Positions 27,107 to 35,517 of a stretch of DNA of 64,000 nucleotides are shown here, piece after piece. The notes below the pieces were generated by a model. It did not search any database, was not told the origin of the DNA, and saw only the letters and a list, made by a program, of their open reading frames with translations. Source of the stretch: Pannonibacter phragmitetus DSM 14782. GTDB lineage: Bacteria; Pseudomonadota; Alphaproteobacteria; Rhizobiales; Stappiaceae. The position numbers and the translations under genes were made by a program. Position 1 is the first letter of the stretch. Each line of letters starts with the position of its first letter. Location of the stretch: NCBI RefSeq assembly GCF_000382365.1, contig NZ_KB908215.1, forward strand, positions 434,001 through 498,000, read 5' to 3'.

Positions 27107-27237
27107 GGATTTTCAAGGCGTAATAGCGCCTAGGTACAAGAGGACGTTTCTTCCATCCGATGCGGGCGTCCTAAAGCCTGCTGAAGACCATCAGCGGCTC
27201 TTGGTGAGACTGCCCAGGCGCAAAATCAGTCATCAAG

Positions 27238-27345
27238 CTGTCATCCCCACGCAGGTGGGGATCCAGTAACCCCAGCTTCCGCCATCGTAACCGCCTGGCG
27301 TACTGGTTCCCGGTCTTGCTGCTGTGCAGCAAACCGGGATGACAG
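27238..27345. repeat. Palindromic intergenic repeat element
   Basis: A 108-bp three-stem element. The outer arms CTGTCATCCC (27238-27247) and GGGATGACAG (27336-27345) are perfect complements, as are the inner arms CCAGTA (27263-27268) and TACTGG (27301-27306). CCCCAC/GTGGGG (27245-27260) and TTGCTGC/GCAGCAA (about 27315-27332) form further hairpins. Elements with these GTCATCCC and GGGATGAC ends are widespread in alphaproteobacterial intergenic DNA. The 27107-27432 gap otherwise shows nothing. Confidence 0.7.
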
Positions 27346-27432
27346 CGGAGCGGCTTCTCCTCCAAAGGAGAACTCCACATCAAGCGGCGGCGCCTCATGA
27401 TCAGCGCCGCCTCCGGAAAGCTGAAAAGCCCC

Positions 27433-28137
27433 TCACGAAGCCTTCTTGAACCAGTCGTACCAGCGGCGCTGCTGGCGCACTTCGATGCGCTCCAGCACTT
27501 CGGCCGCAAACAGAGCCGCGTTGTCGCGGGCCTTGTCGAGATTGGTCACCAGCTTGGGGTCGAGCGTTGCGAGACTGCCGCCGAATTCGAACATGTCGCG
27601 ATAGGCGGCACGCTCGACAATTGCGGTCATCAGCACTTCAATGCCGCTGACAGCGAGATGATCCTGCACCGCCTTGAGCGCGCGCGTTGTCACGGCGGCA
27701 TTGGTGCGGGTCAGCACGACGCAATGGCGGATCTCGTGCCGGACGATTTCTTCCAGCTTGGCAATGAGACGCAGGATCTTGGCCCCGCCCCTTGCGTCCA
27801 TGGACGAGCCCTGGATCGGCACGACCACCAGATCGGACACGGAAAGGGCGTTGGCGACGAGCAGATTCTCCGTCCCCTCCAGATCAACGATCACGTAGTC
27901 GCTGACGGCAGACGCCTCGATGATCTGTTCCGTGATGGTGGCCGGCGTCAGCTGGCTCTGGACTGAAATATTCGCCGGACGGCCCGGCAGGTCCGACCAG
28001 GTGGAGATCCAGCGCTGCGGGTCCGCGTCAAAAATGGTGACGGTCATCCCCCTTTCGGCAATTTCCGTTGCCAGCAGCAATGCCGCTGTCGTCTTGCCGG
28101 CCCCGCCTTTGGCATTTGCGAAGGAAATAACGGGCAT
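27433..28137 (-). CDS. ParA/MinD-family ATPase (VirC1-like), orphan
   Basis: A 234-residue deviant-Walker ATPase. NAKGGAGKTTAALLLA holds the signature and catalytic lysines, IFDADPQRW is switch-like, DYVIVDLEG is the Walker B region, and VVVPIQGSSMDARGG follows. It resembles the single-gene ParA/VirC1-like proteins that partition or position cargo without a ParB. The C-terminus is Arg-rich (QQRRWYDWFKK), possibly membrane- or DNA-binding. No parB or centromere-like repeat lies next to it. Cargo unknown. Confidence 0.85.
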   Translation of the reverse strand: MPVISFANAKGGAGKTTAALLLATEIAERGMTVTIFDADPQRWISTWSDLPGRPANISVQSQLTPATITEQIIEASAVSDYVIVDLEGTENLLVANALSVSDLVVVPIQGSSMDARGGAKILRLIAKLEEIVRHEIRHCVVLTRTNAAVTTRALKAVQDHLAVSGIEVLMTAIVERAAYRDMFEFGGSLATLDPKLVTNLDKARDNAALFAAEVLERIEVRQQRRWYDWFKKAS

Positions 28138-28547
28138 CTGGTCTCTCCTGGATCTGCGGCAGGTGGCGCGCTGCCGGCTGCCTCTCCCGGGAGTGATTAC
28201 AATACTCCATGGTTAACAAATTCATAACCGGCCCGCAAAATGCAATTTACTGTTATTAATACCTACTTAACGCAACAGAATCGACAGATGTCGGGCACAA
28301 ACACCATTAGCATATGAAACAGGAACTGCAACCAAAGACGAGAATCAATCACCCAACCTGGAACACACAAAACAAATTCGCGAGTATTCCTTTGCGAGGG
28401 GACTGCGTGTTCAAAACTGCCATTAATCGTTTGTCAGGCTCCGCCCCCGCCGCTATCTCTTGGCACCATGAGCTGCATGTCCGGTCCCTCTGCGCAACGT
28501 CGTGAGGCGGGTGACGGATACAGCGCCGATTTCAACCGGATGCCGCA
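28138..28547. other. AT-rich divergent intergenic region
   Basis: A 410-bp gap between the divergent parA-like and hydrolase genes. The middle (about 28205-28400) is markedly AT-rich for this genome and should hold both promoters. I could not pick convincing -35/-10 pairs. Short open frames here (for example 28314-28505) have no ribosome-binding site or recognisable composition. Confidence 0.5.
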
Positions 28548-29453
28548 ATGACCGCAAGACCTTCCCGCTTCCTTGCCGGACTGAGTGCCCTTCTTGTGGC
28601 CACAAGCCTTTCCCTTGCCCCTGCGGCCGCCCGGTCCCTTACCCCCTACAAGGATGACCTTTTCGCTTATCCGGGCCTGCTCAACAGCTACCATGATGGT
28701 GATTTTGAAGTGGTGGCCTATGACAAGGCCCGCGACATTCACCAGCGCGACAAGGAGCCGGAGCGCGAGGTCTGGGGCAACTATGTCTCCTACCAGCCGC
28801 GCAGCAGCCAGGAAGACATGGAACTGAAAGCCAATGGCCGGACGGTGAAGTACATGGCGGCCGGCAAGACAAAGGGCGGCGCAGCCTATGTGGTGATCTA
28901 TGTTCACGGTCAGGGCGGCAACCGCTTTCAGGGCATGAATGACGTCACCTTCGGCGGCAACTTCAACCGCATCAAGAACCTGATGTCGCGCAACGGCGGT
29001 GTCTACATCACGCCCGACTTCACGGACTTCGGCGCTGAAGGCACGAAGGATGTGGAAGCCATCATCGATGCCTATGCCGCAAACTCGCCGGGCGCAAAGA
29101 TCTTCGTGGCCTGCGGCTCCATGGGCGGCATCCTGTGCTGGAACTTTGCAAAATCCCCGGCCACCGCGCGCAAGCTCTCGGGCCTGCTGTTCTTCGGCTC
29201 GCCCAAAGACGAGAGCATTTTCGCCAGCCGCACCCTGAAGGACCCGGCCCTGCGCGTGCCCATCTACATGGGCCACGGCAGCTGGGACAAGGTCTACAAC
29301 TGGGAGGAACAGGTGCAGTTCTTCGAGCAGTTCCGCGCGAAGGCCCCCGGATACCCGGTCCGCTTCACCCTGTTCGAGACCGGCACCCACGGCACCCCGA
29401 TCCGCATGACCGACTGGCGCCTCATCCTCAACTGGATGATTTCAAAGGGATAA
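28548..29453 (+). CDS. Secreted alpha/beta hydrolase
   Basis: A 301-residue exported hydrolase. The signal peptide (LLVATSLSLAPAAARS) is followed by an alpha/beta-hydrolase fold: oxyanion-hole HGQGGNRFQG, nucleophile elbow GSMGG (ACGSMGGILCW), a possible acidic residue in GHGSWDKVYNW and the catalytic His in GTHGTPIRM. No substrate-specific family is recognisable; esterase or peptidase-like activity in the periplasm or outside the cell is most likely. It is followed at once by a strong terminator. Confidence 0.8.
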   Translation: MTARPSRFLAGLSALLVATSLSLAPAAARSLTPYKDDLFAYPGLLNSYHDGDFEVVAYDKARDIHQRDKEPEREVWGNYVSYQPRSSQEDMELKANGRTVKYMAAGKTKGGAAYVVIYVHGQGGNRFQGMNDVTFGGNFNRIKNLMSRNGGVYITPDFTDFGAEGTKDVEAIIDAYAANSPGAKIFVACGSMGGILCWNFAKSPATARKLSGLLFFGSPKDESIFASRTLKDPALRVPIYMGHGSWDKVYNWEEQVQFFEQFRAKAPGYPVRFTLFETGTHGTPIRMTDWRLILNWMISKG

Positions 29454-29455
29454 TC

Positions 29456-29483
29456 AAAAGGGCGGCACCCGGCCGCCCTTTTT
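29456..29483. terminator. Bidirectional rho-independent terminator
   Basis: The stem GGGCGGC (29460-29466) with GCCGCCC (29472-29478) and a five-base loop is flanked by AAAA on the left and TTTTT on the right. It serves the hydrolase gene on the plus strand and, reading the other way, the ABC transporter operon whose last gene stops at 29491. Confidence 0.9.
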
Positions 29484-29490
29484 CTGTTCC

Positions 29491-30552
29491 TCAGCCCTGC
29501 AGCACGATCAGGTCGCGCGGGGCGAAACCGATTTCGACTGTGGAGCCTGCGGACGGGGGCGGTGCATCGCTGCGGTTGAAGGTGTCGAGCGACACTTTCG
29601 TGCCCGCCACATCCAGCTTCAGGCGGATGATCGCCCCCATGAAATGCACATCCTCCACCGTGGCAGGCAGAAGAATGTCATCGCCGCTGCCACGGCCCAG
29701 ATGCAGTGCCTCGGGCCGCAGCGCCACGGAAAGCGCCTCATCCTTGCGCGCAGCAAGGCCGCCCTCCGTCAGCGTGATCTGACGCCCGGCAAGGCTGACG
29801 ATGCCCTTCTCCCCATCCACGGCCTTTGCCTCGAAGGTGTTGAGCGTGCCGACGAAATTGGCGACGAACTGCGTTCGGGGATGGCTGTAGATCTCGAAGG
29901 GATTACCCACCTGCTCGGCCACGCCGCCATACATGACGACGATGCGGTCCGACATGGACAGCGCCTCTTCCTGGTCGTGGGTGACGAAGATTGTCGTGAT
30001 GCCCAGTTCCTTCTGGATCTCGCGGATCTCGTTGCGCAGGCTGACGCGGATCTTGGCGTCCAGCGCCGACAGCGGCTCATCCAGCAGAAGCACATTGGGA
30101 CGCGGCGCCAGCGCACGGGCCAGTGCCACGCGCTGCTGCTGGCCGCCCGACAGCTGGAACGGGTACCGCCCGCCCAGATCCGGCAGGCCGATCAACTTCA
30201 GCATCTCCGCCACACGGGCATCGGTTTCGGCCCGGGACACACCCTTGATCTTCAGGCCGAAGGCAACGTTCTGCGCCACCGTCATGTTGGGGAACAGGGC
30301 ATAGGCCTGAAACACCATGCCGATGTTGCGGGCGTTCGGCTTGGCGTAGGTGACGTTCTGCCCGCCGATCTCGATGACGCCGGTGGTCGGCGTTTCAAAG
30401 CCGGCGACCATGCGCAGCACCGTCGTCTTGCCACAGCCGGACGGCCCCAGCAGCGAGATGAATTCACCGGCGCCGACGGACAGGGAGAAATCCTTCACGA
30501 CGGTGTTGAGCCCGAAGGACTTCTGCAGGTTCTTGAGTTCGAGAAAAGCCAT
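29491..30552 (-). CDS. ABC importer ATPase (PotA/FbpC-like)
   Basis: A 353-residue ATPase with Walker A GPSGCGKTT, Q-loop (FQAYALFPNMTV), signature LSGGQQQR, Walker B LLLDEP and the H-switch in VTHDQEEA. A C-terminal TOBE regulatory domain covers about residues 280-350. It belongs to the polyamine/iron/molybdate importer class. The start MAFLELKNL (30552) overlaps the stop of the preceding permease gene; the longer frame to 30618 is not needed. It is the last gene of a four-gene importer operon. Confidence 0.9.
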   Translation of the reverse strand: MAFLELKNLQKSFGLNTVVKDFSLSVGAGEFISLLGPSGCGKTTVLRMVAGFETPTTGVIEIGGQNVTYAKPNARNIGMVFQAYALFPNMTVAQNVAFGLKIKGVSRAETDARVAEMLKLIGLPDLGGRYPFQLSGGQQQRVALARALAPRPNVLLLDEPLSALDAKIRVSLRNEIREIQKELGITTIFVTHDQEEALSMSDRIVVMYGGVAEQVGNPFEIYSHPRTQFVANFVGTLNTFEAKAVDGEKGIVSLAGRQITLTEGGLAARKDEALSVALRPEALHLGRGSGDDILLPATVEDVHFMGAIIRLKLDVAGTKVSLDTFNRSDAPPPSAGSTVEIGFAPRDLIVLQG

Positions 30553-31343
30553 CAGCGTCGAGCCTGTAGATGTTTGGAGAAGCGGGCGGCCAGCTGGATC
30601 AGCGCCATGCAGCCCCATGTGATGGCAAAGGCGATTACCGCCAGCGCCGCCGGCTCATAGGCACGGTTGATGCCAAGACTTGCCATGAACGGTCCGAAGG
30701 CCGGACGGTTCAGAAGCGCTGCCATGGTGAATTCGCCGATGACGATGGCAAAGGTCAGGAAAGCACCGGAAAGCACCGAGATCAGCACGTTGGGCAGGAT
30801 CACCCGGAACAGGATCGTCGTCCAACCGGCGCCAAGGCTCATGGCCGCTTCCGTCAGCGTCGCCACGTCTATGGTTCTGAGCCCCGTGTCCACCGCGCGG
30901 TACATATAGGGCAGCGCCAGCATCACATAGCCGCACATGAGCAGGATGTTGGTGCCCCAGATGCTGCCCGTCAGCGGCAGGAAGGACGAGGTGTTGTAGA
31001 GCCGGATATAGCCGAAGACCACGATGATGGCCGGGATCACCAGCGGCAGCAGGGTGATGAATTCCACCCACGGCCGGGCGGCGGGCAGTTTCAGCCGCAC
31101 CCAGAAGGCTGTCGGCACCACCAGCAGCACCCCGGCAATGATCGTCGCCAGCGCCATGGAGACAGAGTAGACGAAGGTCTCCTGAAAGCGGCTGTCGGCC
31201 AGAACAGCCACATAGGCATCGAAGGAATAGGCATCGCGCCGCATACGCAGGCTGAATTCCGTCATGCCGATCAGCGGCAGGGCGAAGAAGATGCAGCCGA
31301 GAATGAGCGTGCCCCAGGCAAGAAGACGGTTCACTTGAGCCAC
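30552..31343 (-). CDS. ABC importer permease (PotC-like)
   Basis: A 263-residue inner-membrane permease with six predicted transmembrane helices and the EAA loop (TEAAMSLGAGWTTILFRVILP) that docks on the ATPase. It overlaps both neighbours (13 bases with the upstream permease, and its stop with the ATPase start), so translation is coupled. It corresponds to the second permease of polyamine/iron-type importers. Confidence 0.88.
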   Translation of the reverse strand: MAQVNRLLAWGTLILGCIFFALPLIGMTEFSLRMRRDAYSFDAYVAVLADSRFQETFVYSVSMALATIIAGVLLVVPTAFWVRLKLPAARPWVEFITLLPLVIPAIIVVFGYIRLYNTSSFLPLTGSIWGTNILLMCGYVMLALPYMYRAVDTGLRTIDVATLTEAAMSLGAGWTTILFRVILPNVLISVLSGAFLTFAIVIGEFTMAALLNRPAFGPFMASLGINRAYEPAALAVIAFAITWGCMALIQLAARFSKHLQARR

Positions 31344-32203
31344 CTTTCACTGCGCACACGCAGCCAGATGTAGAGCCCGTTGGCAACGCCGGTGATGACG
31401 ATCATGCCGAAGGCCAGCGCATAGCCCAGATGCGGATTGCCGAGAACATCGCCGCGGATCTGCGCAAACAGCTTGATCGGCACGATGTTGAACTGCGGCC
31501 CGGCCAGCGCGAAGGCGGTGGCAATGGCGCCGAAGGAATTGGCGAAAAGCAGCGCAAATGTGCCGAGGAAGGAAGGGAACAGGATCGGAATGGCCACCAT
31601 GCGCCAGTATTGAACGGAGGTCGCGCCCAGGATCGACGCCGCTTCCTTCCACTCGCGCTTCAGGCCGTCCAGCGCCGGGGCGATCATCAGGATCATCAGC
31701 GGGATCTGGAAGAACAGATAGACGACCACCAGCCCCCAGAAGGACAGGAGGTTGAAACCCATTGCCCGCAGATTGATGCCGAATTCGTTGCGCAGCCAGA
31801 TGGTGACAAGGCCAACCGGACCAAGCGTGGCGAGAAAGGCAAAGGCCAGCGGCACGCCGGCGAAATTCGAGGCAACGCCGGAAAAGGTCATCAGCGCCGA
31901 ACGCACCCGCGCCGGCAGCCCGCCGAGGATGACCGCAGATGCCATGCCAAAACCGATCAGGCATCCCAGAAGCGACGTCACCAGACTGAGCTGGATCGAC
32001 ACCCAGTAGGAGGACTTGATCGAGTCCGTGTTCAGGCCGCGGATGTTCTCAAGGGTGAAGCTGCCATCGGGCGTCTGAAAAGCCCCGACCACAATCTGAA
32101 GGGCAGGCAGGATCAGGAAAAGAAACGCAAAAAGCGTGAAGGGAGCAAGGCCGAGCCAATTGAGGTTCAATCGGAACGCGCTTGCCCTTGCCGGTTTCGT
32201 CAT
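31331..32203 (-). CDS. ABC importer permease (PotB-like)
   Basis: A 290-residue permease with six predicted membrane helices and the EAA-type loop KEAASILGATSVQYWRMVAIP. I start at MTKPARASAF (32203); the frame opens at 32248, but the added residues contain no membrane segment and overlap no better ribosome-binding site. It forms the heterodimeric channel with the next permease. Confidence 0.85.
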   Translation of the reverse strand: MTKPARASAFRLNLNWLGLAPFTLFAFLFLILPALQIVVGAFQTPDGSFTLENIRGLNTDSIKSSYWVSIQLSLVTSLLGCLIGFGMASAVILGGLPARVRSALMTFSGVASNFAGVPLAFAFLATLGPVGLVTIWLRNEFGINLRAMGFNLLSFWGLVVVYLFFQIPLMILMIAPALDGLKREWKEAASILGATSVQYWRMVAIPILFPSFLGTFALLFANSFGAIATAFALAGPQFNIVPIKLFAQIRGDVLGNPHLGYALAFGMIVITGVANGLYIWLRVRSERWLK

Positions 32204-32278
32204 AAGGCTGAGCCCCCAAGGTCGCCTTGTGAAACGCATGCCAGCCACGCGCAGGCAGCTGACTCGGAATGTAGAGCA

Positions 32279-32306
32279 CCGGTCCCGGCCGCAGGGCCGG
32301 GACCGG
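32279..32306. repeat. Perfect hairpin between binding-protein and permease genes
   Basis: A 12-bp GC-rich perfect stem, CCGGTCCCGGCC (32279-32290) with GGCCGGGACCGG (32295-32306), has a GCAG loop. It has no T-run. Lying in the 126-bp gap after the binding-protein gene, it probably protects the 3' end of that mRNA or slows read-through. That would give more binding protein than permease, as is common in such operons. Confidence 0.65.
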
Positions 32307-32329
32307 ACAGTCTCATGCGTCAGACGTTC

Positions 32330-33433
32330 TTACTGAACGTTGGCGCCAACGACCTTGTCCCAGCCGCCAACAACAGCTTCCTTGTTGGCGTTCTGCTCTT
32401 CGATGGTCGGGAAGTAGGCCTTTTCATACGGGCCGGCCGGCGGCAGGGCGTCCAGCAGGTCCTGCGGGATCTTCTTCTCGGCAACCATCTGGTTGAAACG
32501 GGCGGTGTGGCAATAGCCCTTCACGTAACCGTTCTGGCCTTCGTCGGAGAAGATGTGTTCCATCCACAGCTTGGCAGCGTTCGGATGGGGCGCATAGGCG
32601 CTGATGGCCTGAACATAGACGCCAGCCAGCGTGCCCTTGGCCGGCACGACGACTTCCACCGGCGGGTTGCCCTTCAGGGTGTCACGGGCGGTCAGGGCGT
32701 TGTAGTCCCACATCACCATGATCGGCGTGGTGCCCTGGGCGAGCGTGCCGGCCTTGCCGATGACCGGAACGAAGTTGCCAGCATCATTCAGCTTCTTGAA
32801 GAATTCGAGGCCAGCTTCACCGGAAGCCGTGCCGGCGGCAGCACCCTGGGCCATGCCGGCCGAGAGAACGCCGAGGATCGCCTGGTTGGACGCGCGCGGG
32901 TCACCGGCGAGAGCCACCTGACCGGCATATTCCGGCTTCAGCAGGTCTTCCCATTCGGCCGGGGTGTTGGCGACGAGATCCTTGTTCACGATGAAGGACA
33001 TCACCCCATAATAGGCACCGTAGTAGTAGCCGTCGGCATCCTTGACGTCAGCCGGGATCTGGTCCCAGACGGAAACCTTGTAGGGCTGGATCAGGCCTTC
33101 GGCCTTGGCCTGCGGGCCGAAGGAGAGACCAACGTCCAGAACGTCCGGAGCCTGCGGGCCCTTGTTGTCCTTGTTGGCGCGGACAGCTTCCAGTTCGTCG
33201 GCTGAACCTGCATCCGGGTTCAGTTCATTGACGGTCAGGAAGGGGTACTTGGCCTTGAAGGAAGCGATGATGTCGCCATAGCCGCACCAGTCATGCGGAA
33301 GAGCGATCGTGGTCAGCATGCCTTCCTTCTTGGCACCTTCGATGATCTCTTCCATCGACTGCGCGTTCACGGCAGTGGCCTGCATGAGAGCCGCCAGGCT
33401 CACCGCTGCAGCGAGTGTCTTTTTCATGCTCAT
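32330..33433 (-). CDS. ABC importer periplasmic binding protein (family 1)
   Basis: A 367-residue binding protein with a signal peptide (MSMKKTLAAAVSLAALMQAT, cleavage near VNA-Q) and a two-lobed extracellular solute-binding fold related to iron, polyamine and phosphonate receptors (IEGAKKEGMLTTIALPHDW, DVLDVGLSFGP, GVMSFIVNKDLV). The ligand cannot be assigned. The first ATG is chosen because GAGGAG lies six bases upstream. It is the first gene of the operon. Confidence 0.87.
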   Translation of the reverse strand: MSMKKTLAAAVSLAALMQATAVNAQSMEEIIEGAKKEGMLTTIALPHDWCGYGDIIASFKAKYPFLTVNELNPDAGSADELEAVRANKDNKGPQAPDVLDVGLSFGPQAKAEGLIQPYKVSVWDQIPADVKDADGYYYGAYYGVMSFIVNKDLVANTPAEWEDLLKPEYAGQVALAGDPRASNQAILGVLSAGMAQGAAAGTASGEAGLEFFKKLNDAGNFVPVIGKAGTLAQGTTPIMVMWDYNALTARDTLKGNPPVEVVVPAKGTLAGVYVQAISAYAPHPNAAKLWMEHIFSDEGQNGYVKGYCHTARFNQMVAEKKIPQDLLDALPPAGPYEKAYFPTIEEQNANKEAVVGGWDKVVGANVQ

Positions 33434-33883
33434 TCGCTTCTCCTCACTGTTCCGGCAGAGACCATTGCCCCACCGGTGTCAACCAGTCGCCCTCTTGGCC
33501 TTTGGCCAGGGAACCCGTTCACTGCGGCAGCGGTTCGCAGGCACAGTGCCCGCACCACCGAAGAACCATGGAGAGACAGCCCCGCTGCGCCACCCGGCCC
33601 TGCCGCCGCCCTTCGCTCATTGCGGCGAAGGCTTCAGACATGCGCCTTAGAGCATCAGCATGTCAGTTCGGATTCTCTTTTGTGACAGTTTCATGAAACT
33701 CCGGCCACGCCCAATATGACAGCACCGAAACGTCACAGTAAAGCCTTGAGGCGTCAAGCGTTAATGCACAGCCAGATCATGTTTGGCGGCAGCTGCCCGC
33801 AACGCAGAACAGCCGGAATGAACCGGCCGCACGCGTGCCGCTGCATCACGTGAGAAACAGCATTTTCAGATCGCAAAACCGTC
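33434..33883. other. Intergenic region between two ABC operons
   Basis: A 450-bp gap. It must contain the promoter of the binding-protein gene (minus strand) and the end of the second importer operon. The stretch 33650-33800 is AT-richer than the rest. I see no gene, strong terminator or operator. Confidence 0.5.
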
Positions 33884-34651
33884 TCAGGCGCGCGCCGAAC
33901 CGGACCGGTGCGCCCAGCCCGTCATGCGCATTTCCAGCCAGGCCATGATGGCATACATGACGATGCCCAGCACGGCGAGCGCCATCAGCCCTGCCCACAC
34001 CAGCGGCACGTTGAACTGCGACTGCGCCGCCAGCATCATGTGGCCAAGGCCGGAGTTGGCAGCCACCGTTTCGGAGATAACCGAGCCGACGAAAGCCAGC
34101 GTGATGGCCACCTTCAGCGAGCCGAAGAAGTAGGGCATCGAGCGCGGAATGCCGACCTTGAGCATGATGTCCATCTTGCGCGCGCCCAGCGCCCTCAGCA
34201 CGTCTTCCATCTCCGGCTCGATGGTGGCAAGGCCGGTGGCCACATTCACCACGATGGGGAAGAAGGCGATGAGGAAGGCTGTCAGCACCGCCGGAACCGT
34301 GCCGATGCCGAACCAGATCACCAGGATCGGGACGACAGCCACCTTGGGCACCGAGTTGAAGCCGATCATCAGCGGATAGAGTCCGGCATAGATCGCCCGG
34401 CTCCAGCCGATGGCAAGCCCGAGCAGCAGCCCGCCGCCGACGGCGAGCGCGAAGCCGAGCACGGTGGTGAAAAGCGTCTGCAGCGAGTTCTTCCAGATGG
34501 CCGGCCAGAACTTCACCGTGGCAGCGTAAATGTCCATTGGCGACGGCAGGATATAGACCGGCAGCTTCAGGACGCTGCAGGCCGCCTGCCAGATGAGAAA
34601 GAGCCCGATGCTCCACAGCCACGGGGCCGCCTTGATCCAGCGCTCACTCAT
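33884..34651 (-). CDS. ABC importer permease (SsuC/TauC-like)
   Basis: A 255-residue permease with six predicted helices and the EAA loop (EDVLRALGARKMDIMLKVGIP). It belongs to the nitrate/sulfonate/taurine/pyrimidine-precursor importer class. Its ATG overlaps the ATPase stop by four bases. It is the last gene of the second importer operon. A parallel frame at 33846-34622 is a shadow. Confidence 0.88.
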   Translation of the reverse strand: MSERWIKAAPWLWSIGLFLIWQAACSVLKLPVYILPSPMDIYAATVKFWPAIWKNSLQTLFTTVLGFALAVGGGLLLGLAIGWSRAIYAGLYPLMIGFNSVPKVAVVPILVIWFGIGTVPAVLTAFLIAFFPIVVNVATGLATIEPEMEDVLRALGARKMDIMLKVGIPRSMPYFFGSLKVAITLAFVGSVISETVAANSGLGHMMLAAQSQFNVPLVWAGLMALAVLGIVMYAIMAWLEMRMTGWAHRSGSARA

Positions 34652-35439
34652 GCTGCCGCCCTCGCCTCTGCAATATAGCCGCGCAACTCGTGCACGATGT
34701 CGTTGAATCCGGCCTCATAGGTCAGATCAATGGGCCGCGGGCGCGGGAAGGTGACCTCGCGTTCCACGATCACCCGGCCCGGCCTTGCGCTCATGACGAA
34801 GATCCGGTCCGCCAGATAGACGGCTTCGCGCAGGTCATGGGTGACGAGAATGGTGGTGAAGCCCTTTTCCGCATGCAGGTCGCGCATCACCTGCCACAGC
34901 TCTTCACGGGTGAAGGCATCCAGCGCACCGAAGGGCTCGTCCAGCATCAGCAGGGCCGGATCATGCACCAGCGCTCGGCACAGGTTGGCACGCTGCTGCA
35001 TGCCCCCGGAGAGCTGCCAGGGAAACTTGGCACCGAACCCCTTGAGGCCGACGAGCGACAGCAGCGCCTCGGCCTTGGCCACATAGGCGGCCTTTTCCTT
35101 GCGCAGGCGGGCGCGGTGCGGCTGCACGATCTCCAGCGGAAGCATCACATTGTCGAGGGTGGTGCGCCAGGGCAGCATGGACGGATTCTGGAAGGCCATA
35201 CCGGCCACATTCACCGGACCGCTGACTTCCCTGCCCGCCACTTCCACGGTGCCTGCATTGGGGCGCATCAGACCGGTGGCGAGCTTCATCAGCGTAGACT
35301 TGCCGCAGCCGGAAGGCCCGACAACAGCAGCAAACTCGCCCTTCTTCACGGACATGGTCAGCCCGTCCAGCGCCAGCGTACCGGTTTCCCCGCCGCCATA
35401 GGTGAGGCGGATATCCCGCAATTCTACAAAACCGGCCAC
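34648..35439 (-). CDS. ABC importer ATPase (SsuB/TauB-like)
   Basis: A 263-residue ATPase with Walker A GPSGCGKST, signature LSGGMQQR, Walker B LMLDEPFGALD and the switch His in VTHDLREAVYLADR. It has no TOBE domain, as usual for the nitrate/sulfonate/taurine class. It lies between the binding-protein gene and the permease gene and overlaps the latter. Confidence 0.9.
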   Translation of the reverse strand: MAGFVELRDIRLTYGGGETGTLALDGLTMSVKKGEFAAVVGPSGCGKSTLMKLATGLMRPNAGTVEVAGREVSGPVNVAGMAFQNPSMLPWRTTLDNVMLPLEIVQPHRARLRKEKAAYVAKAEALLSLVGLKGFGAKFPWQLSGGMQQRANLCRALVHDPALLMLDEPFGALDAFTREELWQVMRDLHAEKGFTTILVTHDLREAVYLADRIFVMSARPGRVIVEREVTFPRPRPIDLTYEAGFNDIVHELRGYIAEARAAA

Positions 35440-35465
35440 CCGCGCCCCCAGGATATGTTCTTTCA

Positions 35466-35503
35466 GACAAAAACCTCCCGGTAGCCAGCAGCCATCCGGG
35501 AGG
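35466..35503 (-). terminator. Intra-operon terminator after the binding-protein gene
   Basis: Read on the minus strand, CCTCCCGG pairs with CCGGGAGG (plus-strand 35496-35503 and 35474-35481) and is followed by TTTTTGTCTG. It lies 15 bp after the binding-protein stop and before the ATPase start. It probably causes partial termination so that the binding protein is made in excess. Confidence 0.75.
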
Positions 35504-35517
35504 GGTATTTCTCAGGC

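Noticed and set aside
31430-33205. 591-codon open frame on the plus strand
   Set aside because: Shadow of the permease and binding-protein genes; Gln/Arg/His-rich composition typical of antisense frames.
33846-34622. Second frame parallel to the ABC permease
   Set aside because: The permease frame (33884-34651) has the membrane helices and EAA loop; this one is an overlapping out-of-frame translation.
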